From: SFEL01 sp045603585
Lineage (GTDB): Bacteria; Bacillota; Clostridia; Christensenellales; CAG-138
DNA: 64,000 bases
Reading direction: 5' to 3'
NCBI GenBank assembly: GCA_045603585.1
Contig: JAZUMK010000023.1
Coordinates: forward strand, 1-64,000
The translations under genes were made by a program, and so were the position numbers. Below the pieces are notes generated by a model. It did no database searches. It was not told the origin of the DNA and was given only the letters and a program-made list of their open reading frames with translations. Shown piece after piece: positions 15,276 to 23,672 of the stretch; position 1 is the stretch's first letter; every line of letters begins with the position of its first letter.

Positions 15276-16064
15276 TTATTTATCTCCTTGGGATTTGCGA
15301 AGAGTTCTTGCGTGGCGGATGAACAATACGCAGCCTGCAGCTGCCGCAAGCGCCACATAGAGCGGAATGCCTTCCAGAATGGGGGCAACGAAATAGCCTG
15401 CAAAGTTAAAAGCCATGTGCAGCAGTATGGGGGCCAGCAGGGTGCTGTAGGCATCCAGCGCAAGGGTAAGGCCAAGGCCCATCAGGAAGGCGTAGATTAT
15501 CCATACGGGATCCTGATGCATCAGGCCGAATATGGCGCAGGATGCCGCCACCGCGGCAATGGGCTGGGAGCTGCTTTTTAATGTGCCGTATATGGCTCCG
15601 CGGAACAGCAGCTCCTCCGCGATGGGAGCCAGGATCACCACGGAAATAAGCTTTTCAAGGGCGGAGCCGGATGTGCCCTCAGCCACGGCGGAGCTGTAGG
15701 TGCTCATCGTTTCGGCGGGCAAGGGCAGCAGGGACAGCAGTATGGATACCAGAAAGGCAAAGCACACGCCTGCGCCCAGGCATATTGCGGCTTCCCCGGC
15801 GGAAAGGCCCTTGAATACCAGCTCCTGCTTTGCGGCGGAATTTATGCGGCGATACAGCAGCAGGCAGAGTATTATCAGCCCGTTATAAACAATGGAAACA
15901 AGGGCGGCCTTTTCCTCAAGGAAGGCTTCCATTGCGCCCTGAATATCACCCTCAACCCCCATGCCCCCTATGGCGGCGAATACCGTCGTCACCAGAGCCT
16001 GAAGGACGAAGTACAGTATGAGGATTGCAAGAACTTTAATAAGTGATTTGATGGTTTGCTTCAT
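15276..16064 (-). CDS. CPBP-family intramembrane protease (CAAX protease-like)
   Basis: The ATG at 16064 gives 262 residues. A TTG 18 nt upstream overlaps the GGAG ribosome site, so it is less likely. There are about seven transmembrane helices, with the motifs APIAEELLFRGAIYGTL (EExxxR), FGLMHQDPVW (second motif, His) and a later LLHMAFNFAGY-like block (HxxxN). These are the glutamate/histidine metal-free or metal-linked active residues of the CPBP (ABI) family. Roles in the family include bacteriocin self-immunity and processing of membrane peptides. The target here is unknown. Confidence 0.88.
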   Translation of the reverse strand: MKQTIKSLIKVLAILILYFVLQALVTTVFAAIGGMGVEGDIQGAMEAFLEEKAALVSIVYNGLIILCLLLYRRINSAAKQELVFKGLSAGEAAICLGAGVCFAFLVSILLSLLPLPAETMSTYSSAVAEGTSGSALEKLISVVILAPIAEELLFRGAIYGTLKSSSQPIAAVAASCAIFGLMHQDPVWIIYAFLMGLGLTLALDAYSTLLAPILLHMAFNFAGYFVAPILEGIPLYVALAAAAGCVLFIRHARTLRKSQGDK

Positions 16065-16155
16065 TAATAGAAATATCTCCAAAAGTGTACTTCTATTTTA
16101 GCATAAAAATATTATGATGTGTTGTTAAAATTTTGAGGGTGACAGGCAATACAGG

Positions 16156-16184
16156 AAAAACCCTCCAAACAATGGAGGGCATAG
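16156..16184 (-). terminator. Terminator of the membrane XRE gene
   Basis: Minus strand: CCCTCCA-TTGTT-TGGAGGG followed by TTTTTCC. It lies about 50 nt past the stop at 16228. Confidence 0.75.
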
Positions 16185-16227
16185 AGTGACAAGAAACAGC
16201 AGATGCCGCTTTTTGAGGATTACAGGC

Positions 16228-16764
16228 TTACCTGCGGCCTTTGCGGGAAAGGGTGAGCCCTGCTATTGAGACGGCCAGCAGCAGACATACAAATATTACC
16301 ATGGGCCAATTCAGTGAAACCGAGGATATGTATATGGAAGTTGGGCCGTCCGCCCCTCCGATGACACCCACCGATGCGGGGCCAACCTTTAAGGAAATGC
16401 CGACCAGAGCGGGAACGATGGCATAAAAGAGCAGACAAACGCACAGCACGCACAGCGCCGCGGATATCCACCTTAGCGCCCTGCGGTTCCGCTCATTGCG
16501 GCGGGCAAGGGAAGCGTTTTCCCTTTCCAGCTTTTCTGCAAGGTCTGCCATACTTTCGCCTGGGTCAGATATTTCATCGCCAAGCAGCAGGGAGGGGGCA
16601 ACACCAAGGCAGGCGGAAAGCTTTATCAGCATATCCGCATCAGGTACGGATAAGCCCTGCTCCCATTTTGACAGGGTCTGACGTACTATATTCAGCTCAT
16701 TTGCAAGTTCTTCCTGGGAAAGTCCCTTTGCCTTGCGAAGATTCTTTATGTTTTCATTAAGCAT
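16228..16764 (-). CDS. XRE-family HTH protein with two transmembrane segments and a decarboxylase-beta-like loop
   Basis: This 178-residue protein has an N-terminal XRE HTH (MLNENIKNLRKAKGLSQEEL ... NIVRQTLSKWEQG; residues 1-62). A charged coiled segment follows (about 70-95), then one transmembrane helix (about 99-122), an outside loop, and a second helix (about 152-170) with a basic end. The loop contains VGVIGGADGPTSIYIS. This closely matches the Na+-site motif of sodium-pumping decarboxylase beta subunits; the beta subunit at 32261 has IIGAADGPTSIYVANYF. Sensing an extracytoplasmic signal through the loop is inferred. No partner gene is adjacent. Confidence 0.85.
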   Translation of the reverse strand: MLNENIKNLRKAKGLSQEELANELNIVRQTLSKWEQGLSVPDADMLIKLSACLGVAPSLLLGDEISDPGESMADLAEKLERENASLARRNERNRRALRWISAALCVLCVCLLFYAIVPALVGISLKVGPASVGVIGGADGPTSIYISSVSLNWPMVIFVCLLLAVSIAGLTLSRKGRR

Positions 16765-16837
16765 ATCCGTGTCCTCCTTTTGACGGGATTATGATACCAA
16801 CAAGGGGGGGATTGCGCAAGCAACGGTAATTAACACA

Positions 16838-16876
16838 TAGAAAAAAGGGCCGCATAGTGCGGCCCTTGCTTTTGTG
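16838..16876 (-). terminator. Terminator of ileS
   Basis: On the minus strand GGGCCGCA-CTA-TGCGGCCC runs into TTTTTTCT, a few nt after the ileS stop. Confidence 0.9.
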
Positions 16877-16883
16877 TGGGTAA

Positions 16884-19800
16884 TTATTTCTTTTCCACGC
16901 CCAGGGTAACGGTCTCGCCGTTGATATCCCATTCCTTGGAGAAGCCTGCTGCGCCCTTTGCAACGGAATCTGCAAGGGTATCGGCGGCGATCTCTTCGCC
17001 GTACTTGGCGAAGATCTCTTCGATGCGAGCGCTGCCGTTGTGATACAGGGCGATGTGGTCGGTCACCTCAAAGGCGGCTTCCTTACGCATGGTCTGTACC
17101 TTGGAGACGATCTCGCGGACGAAGCCCTCGTCGATGAGCTCGGGGGTCAGGTTGGTATCCAGAACTACGGACAGGTCATGCTCGCTTACTGCAACGAAGC
17201 CTGCGCTCTGCTCGGTGGAAACCAGCACATCCTCGCGGCTCAGCAGAACCTGAGTGCCATCCAGCTCAAACTTGTAGTTTTCGCCGGCGTTGTGGGCGGC
17301 CACAACTGCGTTGCCGATGCCTTCGCCTGCAAGGTATGCGTTGATCTTGGGCAGAATCTTGCCGTAGCGGGGGCCGAGGGTCTTAAGCTGGGGCTTTACC
17401 TTGTAGGTGATGAAGGAGGAAGCGTCGTCTACGAATTCTACCTTCTTCACGTTCAGCTCGTCGGCGATGATGGATACGTACATATCGGGAAGCTTGCTGC
17501 CTTGAACGTACATGGTGCCGATGGGCTGACGGTTCTTGATGTTGGCGGAGTTACGGGCGGAGCGGCCCAGTACTACGATGTCAAGAACTGCTGCCATGTT
17601 GGCTTCCAGCTCGGGGTTGATGAAGGATGCATCGGCCTTGGGCCAGTTGCAAAGGTGTACGCTTTCGGGAGCGTTCTTATCCACGGTGCGTACCATGTTC
17701 TGATACATCTCCTCAGCCATGAAGGGGATGAAGGGAGCGGAGATCAGGTTCATGGTGTGCAGTACGGTGTAGAGGGTCATGTAGGCTGCTTCCTTATCCG
17801 CAGTCATTTCCTTGCCCCAGTAACGCTCGCGGCAGCGGCGTACATACCAGTTGGACAGATCGTCCATGAACAGCTGCATTTCGCGGCCGGCTTCGGTCAT
17901 CTTCAACTCGTCCAGATAGCCCTCGACCTTGCCCACCAGAGTGTTCAGGCGGGAGAGTATCCACTGATCCATGGGAGAGAGATTCTCGCGGACCAGCTTG
18001 TGCTGAGTGGGATCGAATTCATCGATGTCGGCATACAGCACATAGAAGGCGTAGGTGTTCCAGAAGGTACCCATGAACTTGCGCTGGGATTCGGAAACTG
18101 CTTCCTCGGAGAAGCGGTTGGGCAGCCAGGGCATGGAGGAGGTATAGAAATACCAGCGTACGGCGTCTGCGCCCTGCTTGTCAAGCAGTACCCAGGGGTC
18201 TACAACGTTGCCGATGTGCTTGCTCATCTTGCGGCCTTCCTTATCCTGTACGTGGCCAAGCACGATGCAGTTGAGGAAGGAAGGATCGTCAAAGAGACAT
18301 ACGGCGATGGCGGACAAGGTGTAGAACCAGCCGCGGGTCTGGTCGATTGCCTCGCTGATGAAGTTGGCGGGGTAACGACGCTCAAACTCTTCCTTGTTTT
18401 CAAACGGATAGTGCCACTGGGCGAAGGGCATTGCGCCGGAATCGAACCAGCAGTCGATAACAACGGGCTCACGGCGCATGGTGCCGCCGCATTCGCATTC
18501 CCAGGTGATGGGATCAAGGTAGGGCTTGTGCAGCTCTACATCGGTGCCGCAGCCGGCCATTTCGTCAAGCTCCTTGCGGCTGCCGATAACGTGTACCTTG
18601 CCGCACTTGTCGCACATCCATACGGGAAGGGGAGTGCCCCAGTAACGCTCGCGGGAGAGACCCCAGTCGATTACGTTCTCAAGGAAGTTGCCCATACGGC
18701 CTTCCTTTATGTTTTCGGGCAGCCAGTTGATGCGGCGGTTGTAGTCGATCAGCTTATCGCGAAGCTGGGACATGGCGATGAACCAGGAGGCTCTTGCGTA
18801 GTAGATGAGGGGAGTGTCGCAGCGCCAGCAGAAGGGATAGCTGTGCTCAAACTTGGGAGCATCAAACAGCAGGCCTTCCTTATCAAGGGCCATAAGTATG
18901 GGCAGGTCAGCCTGCTTTACGAAGGTGCCGTCCCAGGGAGTGCCGCCGCACATTTCGCCCTTGGTATCTACCATCTGAACGAAAGGCAGGTTGTAGCGCT
19001 TGCATACGCGGTAGTCGTCTTCACCGAAGGCAGAGGCGCAGTGTACGATACCGGTACCGTCGGTGGTGGTTACGTAATCGTCGCACATTACGAAGAAAGC
19101 GTCCTTGCCGCCGGCAGCCTTGAGGGTGCATTCAAACAGGGGCTGATAGTGCTTGTATTCCAGCTCCTTACCGGTAACTTCCTTAACGATCTCAACCTGG
19201 TGGCCTTCCAGAACGGTGGATACCAGATCCTTTGCAAGGATAAGGGTCTCTTTGCCGTCAACCTTGGCATATACGTATACAACGTTGGGGTTTACGCACA
19301 GAGCAACGTTGCTGGCCAGGGTCCAGGGGGTGGTGGTCCATGCCAGGAAGTAGGTGTTTTCCTCATCGGGAACGATGAAGCGGACGGTTGCGGAGGTCTC
19401 CTTAACGTCCTTATAGCCCTGAGCTACTTCGTGGGAAGAGAGGGCGGTACCGCAGCGGGGGCAGTAGGGAACTATCTTGTGGCCCTTGTAGAGCAGGCCC
19501 TTTTCATGGATAGTCTTCAGTGCCCACCATTCGGATTCGATGTAGTCATCCTTGTAGGTGATGTAGGGGTCTTCCATATCTGCCCAGAAGCCCATGCGGT
19601 CGGACATTACTTCCCACTCGCTCTTGTACTTCCATACGGATTCCTTGCACTTATCGATGAAGGGGATTACGCCGTATTCTTCGATCTGTTCCTTGCCGTC
19701 CAGACCCAGCTGCTTTTCAACCTCCAGCTCTACGGGCAGGCCGTGGGTATCCCAGCCGGCCTTGCGCAGCACGTCATAGCCCTGCATGGTCTTGTAGCGG

Positions 19801-20006
19801 GGTATGATGTCCTTCATGGCGCGGGTCAGCACGTGGCCGATGTGGGGCTTGCCGTTTGCGGTTGGGGGGCCGTCGTAGAAGGTGTAGGCGGGGGCGCCCT
19901 TACGCAGCTCTACGCTCTTTTCAAAGATGTGGTTCTGTTTCCAGAATTCCAGCGTCTCTTTTTCACGGGATACGAAATCCAGTGAAGTGGGAACCTTTTT
20001 GTACAT
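16884..20006 (-). CDS. ileS: Isoleucyl-tRNA synthetase
   Basis: This 1040-residue enzyme charges tRNA-Ile and edits mischarged valine. The class I signatures are clear: PHIGHVLTRAMKDIIPRY (HIGH) near residue 55 and GRKMSKHIGN (KMSKS) near 600. In between is a CP1 editing region with LAWTTTPWTLASN. It has PYCPRCGTALSSHEV and CDKCGKVHV zinc-like pairs. Its length and the absence of a C-terminal CxxC...CxxC finger suggest the longer, eukaryote-like IleRS group rather than the E. coli type. That group is known to be less sensitive to mupirocin. The ATG follows AAGGAGACTC. Expression is controlled by the T-box leader upstream. Confidence 0.96.
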   Translation of the reverse strand: MYKKVPTSLDFVSREKETLEFWKQNHIFEKSVELRKGAPAYTFYDGPPTANGKPHIGHVLTRAMKDIIPRYKTMQGYDVLRKAGWDTHGLPVELEVEKQLGLDGKEQIEEYGVIPFIDKCKESVWKYKSEWEVMSDRMGFWADMEDPYITYKDDYIESEWWALKTIHEKGLLYKGHKIVPYCPRCGTALSSHEVAQGYKDVKETSATVRFIVPDEENTYFLAWTTTPWTLASNVALCVNPNVVYVYAKVDGKETLILAKDLVSTVLEGHQVEIVKEVTGKELEYKHYQPLFECTLKAAGGKDAFFVMCDDYVTTTDGTGIVHCASAFGEDDYRVCKRYNLPFVQMVDTKGEMCGGTPWDGTFVKQADLPILMALDKEGLLFDAPKFEHSYPFCWRCDTPLIYYARASWFIAMSQLRDKLIDYNRRINWLPENIKEGRMGNFLENVIDWGLSRERYWGTPLPVWMCDKCGKVHVIGSRKELDEMAGCGTDVELHKPYLDPITWECECGGTMRREPVVIDCWFDSGAMPFAQWHYPFENKEEFERRYPANFISEAIDQTRGWFYTLSAIAVCLFDDPSFLNCIVLGHVQDKEGRKMSKHIGNVVDPWVLLDKQGADAVRWYFYTSSMPWLPNRFSEEAVSESQRKFMGTFWNTYAFYVLYADIDEFDPTQHKLVRENLSPMDQWILSRLNTLVGKVEGYLDELKMTEAGREMQLFMDDLSNWYVRRCRERYWGKEMTADKEAAYMTLYTVLHTMNLISAPFIPFMAEEMYQNMVRTVDKNAPESVHLCNWPKADASFINPELEANMAAVLDIVVLGRSARNSANIKNRQPIGTMYVQGSKLPDMYVSIIADELNVKKVEFVDDASSFITYKVKPQLKTLGPRYGKILPKINAYLAGEGIGNAVVAAHNAGENYKFELDGTQVLLSREDVLVSTEQSAGFVAVSEHDLSVVLDTNLTPELIDEGFVREIVSKVQTMRKEAAFEVTDHIALYHNGSARIEEIFAKYGEEIAADTLADSVAKGAAGFSKEWDINGETVTLGVEKK

Positions 20007-20059
20007 TCCTGAGTCTCCTTGTGTGTTGTGAATATTTTAAAGGTCTTTTCCGTCGCAAA

Positions 20060-20334
20060 TAATTAAAAATGCGCCCCGAAAATATCGGGACGCAATGATG
20101 CGCGGTACCACCCGAGTTGGCGCAGATACTGCGCCCTCTCAATATGCCCCTGTAACGGAGGGCAGCCGGCCTTGGTTATAATTGCTTTCACCCAGGCGCT
20201 CCCGGGGGATGCGTATGGGCGGACATTGCCGCGGCTCTCTCACCGAAAACGAGCCGCTCTCTTGGGCGTCCGGACCACCGTGTGTCCCGGTCATAGGTTT
20301 GAATATTGAGGTTTTTCATGCAAAAAACCAATCA
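20060..20334 (-). promoter_or_regulatory. T-box riboswitch leader of ileS
   Basis: On the minus strand the conserved T-box CGGGTGGTACCGCG occurs (plus 20101-20114). A stem GCGTCCCGA / TCGGGGCGC with an ATTTTT tail (plus about 20065-20093) acts as the terminator. A long structured stem-I region lies at about 20150-20330. The leader starts about 8 nt after the promoter at 20341-20369. Uncharged tRNA-Ile should stabilise the antiterminator. I did not assign the specifier codon with confidence. Confidence 0.9.
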
Positions 20335-20340
20335 TCCAAT

Positions 20341-20369
20341 ATTATATTATTGCTTAAGCGGTTTGTAAA
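20341..20369 (-). promoter_or_regulatory. Promoter of the T-box-ileS transcript
   Basis: Minus strand: TTTACA, 17 nt, TATAAT. The remaining bases to ftsH (20370-20506) are AT-rich; I see no clear -35/-10 pair there beyond a TATGAT at 20461. Confidence 0.75.
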
Positions 20370-20520
20370 CCCTATTTTATATTCATAAAGGATTTAAAGT
20401 CACGGTTTTTTCACTTAATTTTGATTATTTAAGGTATGAATGGATAAGTTTTTGTGTTAATATGATGGGGATAGTTTTAACTCGCAAGTGGTATGCTTAG
20501 TATACCGGGGAGGTAATGAA

Positions 20521-22560
20521 TTGAAGAGAAAAAGACTTTCCACACCTTTGGTGTATCTGATACTGATGGGCATAATCATAATGCTGGTATCCGGCTTTGA
20601 CCTTACGGGCAAAGAAGCGGAGGGCATTGCCTATTCAGAATTTATCGCAAACGTTCGCGAGGGAAAGATCGCCGCTGCAGAGGTAACCCAGCTTGAGCTG
20701 GTTGGCCTTTATGTCGACGGCGGGACCGACCCTGCCCTTTTCCCGGAGGAGGCGGATTTCTATACCAATATTCCGTCACTAGATATATTTACCAGCGACA
20801 TGGAAAAGGTCACCGCGGAGCTTACCGGCAAGGATGCGGAGGAAGTTACCCAGGCGGATTATCCCTTTGACCTGGTTATCAACCTGCCCCCAGAGCCCGG
20901 CTTGTTCGCCACCATATTCCCCTATCTGCTGCTGTTCGGCGGCATGGCTCTGTTCTATATCTTCATGATGCGGGCCCAGGGCGGCGGCAATAATGTGATG
21001 AACTTCGGAAAGAGCCGCGCACGCACTAATATGGAAGGCCAGACCAAGGTCACCTTTGCGGATGTTGCAGGCGCAGAGGAGGAAAAGGAAGAGCTTAAGG
21101 AAGTTGTAGAGTTTATGCGCTCCCCCAAGCGCTTCACCCAGATGGGCGCCCGCATACCCAAGGGCTGTCTGCTGGTTGGCCCTCCGGGCACAGGTAAGAC
21201 TCTCCTTGCAAAGGCAGTTGCAGGAGAAGCGGGGGTTCCCTTCTTCTCCATTTCCGGTTCGGACTTTGTTGAGATGTTCGTAGGCGTTGGCGCAAGCCGC
21301 GTACGCGATCTGTTCACCAACGCAAAGAAGTTTGCTCCCGCGGTTATTTTCATAGACGAAATCGACGCCGTGGGCCGTCAGAGAGGCGCAGGCCTTGGCG
21401 GCGGACACGATGAGCGTGAGCAGACCCTCAACCAGCTGCTGGTAGAGATGGACGGCTTTGCGGTAAATGAGGGCATAATCGTCCTTGCCGCCACCAACCG
21501 TCCCGACATACTTGACCCCGCTCTGCTGCGTCCCGGCCGCTTTGACAGGCAGATAACCGTAGGCTATCCCGACGTTAAGGGCCGCGAGGCTATCCTCAGA
21601 GTCCACGCCAAGGGCAAGCCCCTTGCCGAGGATGTTGACCTTGAGGTGCTTGCAAAGCGCACCAGCGGCATGACCGGCGCAGACCTTGAAAACGTGCTGA
21701 ACGAGGCCGCAATTCTTGCCGCCCGCTTCAAGAAAAAGCACATTACCATGGTGGAGCTTGAGGAAGCCATAACCCGCACTGTGGTCGGCCCCGAAAAGCG
21801 CAGCCGCGTTGTTACCGACGAGGATAAGAAAATCACCGCTTATCACGAGGCAGGTCACGCCATAGTGGCCTATCGCATGGAGCATTGCGACCCCGTACAC
21901 GAGGTATCCATAATACCCAGAGGTCAGGCCGCAGGCTATACCATGACCATGCCTGACAATGACGATTCTCACATCTCCCGCGGCAAGCTGCTGGACCAGA
22001 TCGCCATGAGCATGGGCGGCCGCGTGGCAGAGAGCATCGCACTGGAGGATATCTGCACCGGTGCAATAGGCGACCTGAAGCACGCCAGCGACCTTGCAAG
22101 GCGCATGGTAATAGAGTTTGGCATGAGCGACGAGATAGGCCCCGTATTCCTGGGCGGCGATGCAGAGGTATTCATCGCCAAGGACTGGGGACATCAGCGC
22201 AATTATTCCGAAGAGGTTGCCGCCAAGGTGGATAAGGAGATACGCCGCATACTGGAAGAGCAGTTCCAGAGGGCAAAGGATGTGCTTCTTGAAGAGCGTG
22301 AGGCTCTGGATCGCGTGGTCAAGTACCTTATCGAGTACGAGCGCATCACCGGCGAGGAATTCGAAAAGATATTCCTCAATCAGCCCGTGGAGCTGAAGAC
22401 CTACAAGGAAAAGAAGGCCGAGTTGGAAACTCCCGATGAGGAGGTCCTTGAGGCAGAAGCACAGGCAGAGGAAGAATCAAACGACGGCTTCTATCATCCC
22501 GGCAGCGTCCTGCCTGACATTCCCCAGGCAGACCCTGATCCCGAGGAAGAAGAAAACTAA
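20521..22560 (+). CDS. ftsH: ATP-dependent zinc metalloprotease FtsH
   Basis: A TTG at 20521 is chosen as start. GGGGAGG sits 7 nt before it, and the only nearby ATG (20516) is out of frame and stops after two codons. The protein is 679 residues. TM1 is residues about 9-27 (PLVYLILMGIIIMLVSG), an outside domain follows, and TM2 is near 125-147. Then come the AAA+ module with GPPGTGKT (about 220-227), the second region of homology, and the zinc protease site HEAGH (442-446). It is a membrane-anchored hexamer that degrades misfolded membrane proteins and regulators. The acidic C-tail is short. No tilS or hpt lies upstream, unlike many Firmicutes. Confidence 0.96.
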   Translation: MKRKRLSTPLVYLILMGIIIMLVSGFDLTGKEAEGIAYSEFIANVREGKIAAAEVTQLELVGLYVDGGTDPALFPEEADFYTNIPSLDIFTSDMEKVTAELTGKDAEEVTQADYPFDLVINLPPEPGLFATIFPYLLLFGGMALFYIFMMRAQGGGNNVMNFGKSRARTNMEGQTKVTFADVAGAEEEKEELKEVVEFMRSPKRFTQMGARIPKGCLLVGPPGTGKTLLAKAVAGEAGVPFFSISGSDFVEMFVGVGASRVRDLFTNAKKFAPAVIFIDEIDAVGRQRGAGLGGGHDEREQTLNQLLVEMDGFAVNEGIIVLAATNRPDILDPALLRPGRFDRQITVGYPDVKGREAILRVHAKGKPLAEDVDLEVLAKRTSGMTGADLENVLNEAAILAARFKKKHITMVELEEAITRTVVGPEKRSRVVTDEDKKITAYHEAGHAIVAYRMEHCDPVHEVSIIPRGQAAGYTMTMPDNDDSHISRGKLLDQIAMSMGGRVAESIALEDICTGAIGDLKHASDLARRMVIEFGMSDEIGPVFLGGDAEVFIAKDWGHQRNYSEEVAAKVDKEIRRILEEQFQRAKDVLLEEREALDRVVKYLIEYERITGEEFEKIFLNQPVELKTYKEKKAELETPDEEVLEAEAQAEEESNDGFYHPGSVLPDIPQADPDPEEEEN

Positions 22561-22574
22561 ACAGATACGCTATG

Positions 22575-22600
22575 GGCGGGGCGGATGCCCCGCCTGTTTA
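22575..22600 (+). terminator. Probable ftsH terminator
   Basis: GGCGGGGC-GGAT-GCCCCGCC followed by TGTTTAT. The U tract is short, so read-through into the PHP gene 25 nt later is possible. Confidence 0.6.
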
Positions 22601-22624
22601 TCTTGATTTTGTCCGGAGAAAACC

Positions 22625-23440
22625 ATGAAACCATTTGACCTGCATATCCATTCCGATATGTCCGACGGCACATTTGCCCCGGAACAGCTTCCTGCCCTTG
22701 CTCTGGAGCAGGGCGTTGCCCTTATGGCCCTTACGGATCACGATACCGCCGTGGGCTGCAGAGAGGCTGCTGAGGCGGGCAGAAAAATAGGCGTAAAGGT
22801 GATATCCGGCATGGAGATAGATGCGGAGTTTCCCTCAGAGCTGCATATTCTGGCCCTTGGCATAGACCCTGACCATGAAAAGATAAAGCAATACGAAATA
22901 TGGCGCAGGGAAGGACGGCTGGACAGAAACCGCAGGATACTGAAAAAGCTCCGCGCCATGGGAAGGGATGTGGAGCACCTTATTGAGCACAGCCGCGGAA
23001 ATGACACAAGGCTGCATATTGCAAAGGCACTGGTTGCGGGAGGATATGCCGCGACCCTTACGGATGCCTTTGACAGATACATCGGCAGCGGTGCGCCCGC
23101 ATATGTACCCAGTGAGCGCATATCCAAAAAGGAGGCCGTGGAGCTTGCCATGGACGCAGGCGGCGCTGCGGTGCTGGCTCACCCCTGCAAGCTGAAGGCA
23201 GACCCCCACAGCCTTATACGGGAGCTTGCGGATTACGGCCTGTGGGGAATAGAGGCATATTATCCCATATCCACAGAGGGGCAGCTGAAGCTGTTTTTGG
23301 ATCTGGCGGAAAGATATGGCCTAAAACCCACCTGCGGCAGCGATTTCCATGGCAAAAACAGGGATACTCTTATTGGCGCGGCGTATAAAAATGCGGCGGG
23401 GCTGGAGGAGGCATACGGGTATTTTTCTGCCCTTTCTTAA
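22625..23440 (+). CDS. PHP-domain phosphoesterase (TrpH-like)
   Basis: This 271-residue protein opens with FDLHIHSDMSDGTF (HxH metal site), followed by LMALTDHDTAVGCREA, a GMEIDAEF segment with the acidic ligand, VLAHPCKL and GSDFHGKN. These are the ordered metal-site motifs of the PHP superfamily. Closest in pattern are TrpH/YciV proteins, which act on 3',5'-nucleoside bisphosphates or single-stranded RNA 5' ends. Substrate is inferred only. It follows ftsH at short distance, with RBS CCGGAGAA. Confidence 0.87.
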   Translation: MKPFDLHIHSDMSDGTFAPEQLPALALEQGVALMALTDHDTAVGCREAAEAGRKIGVKVISGMEIDAEFPSELHILALGIDPDHEKIKQYEIWRREGRLDRNRRILKKLRAMGRDVEHLIEHSRGNDTRLHIAKALVAGGYAATLTDAFDRYIGSGAPAYVPSERISKKEAVELAMDAGGAAVLAHPCKLKADPHSLIRELADYGLWGIEAYYPISTEGQLKLFLDLAERYGLKPTCGSDFHGKNRDTLIGAAYKNAAGLEEAYGYFSALS

Positions 23441-23609
23441 CGGCTATAACTTTTTTATATGAAGGATTTAATGCATAATATGTAAACTTGTGGATGACCG
23501 CTGTTATGCCCACAATACACCCTTTTTTTGCGGCTATGACAGAGGCTTTTTGGATAAGAACAGCTTATGGTGTGTGCAGGAGTTCCTTCGTATATCTTTT
23601 GTCCTTTCG

Positions 23610-23638
23610 TTGATTATGGTGGGGTAATTTGTTATAAT
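23610..23638 (+). promoter_or_regulatory. Promoter of the PRPP-synthetase-like gene
   Basis: TTGATT, 17 nt, TATAAT, ending 34 nt before the ATG at 23673. Confidence 0.75.
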
Positions 23639-23672
23639 ACAATCGACAAATATAAGGGGGAATTTTGTACTT

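Noticed and set aside
17040..19985. 981-residue plus-strand frame opposite ileS, without family motifs
   Set aside because: It is a shadow frame. Its amino-acid make-up is dominated by Gly, Val, Ala and Leu, as expected from reading the complement of a GC-rich gene. There is no ribosome site, and the opposite strand is a complete IleRS with HIGH and KMSKS motifs.
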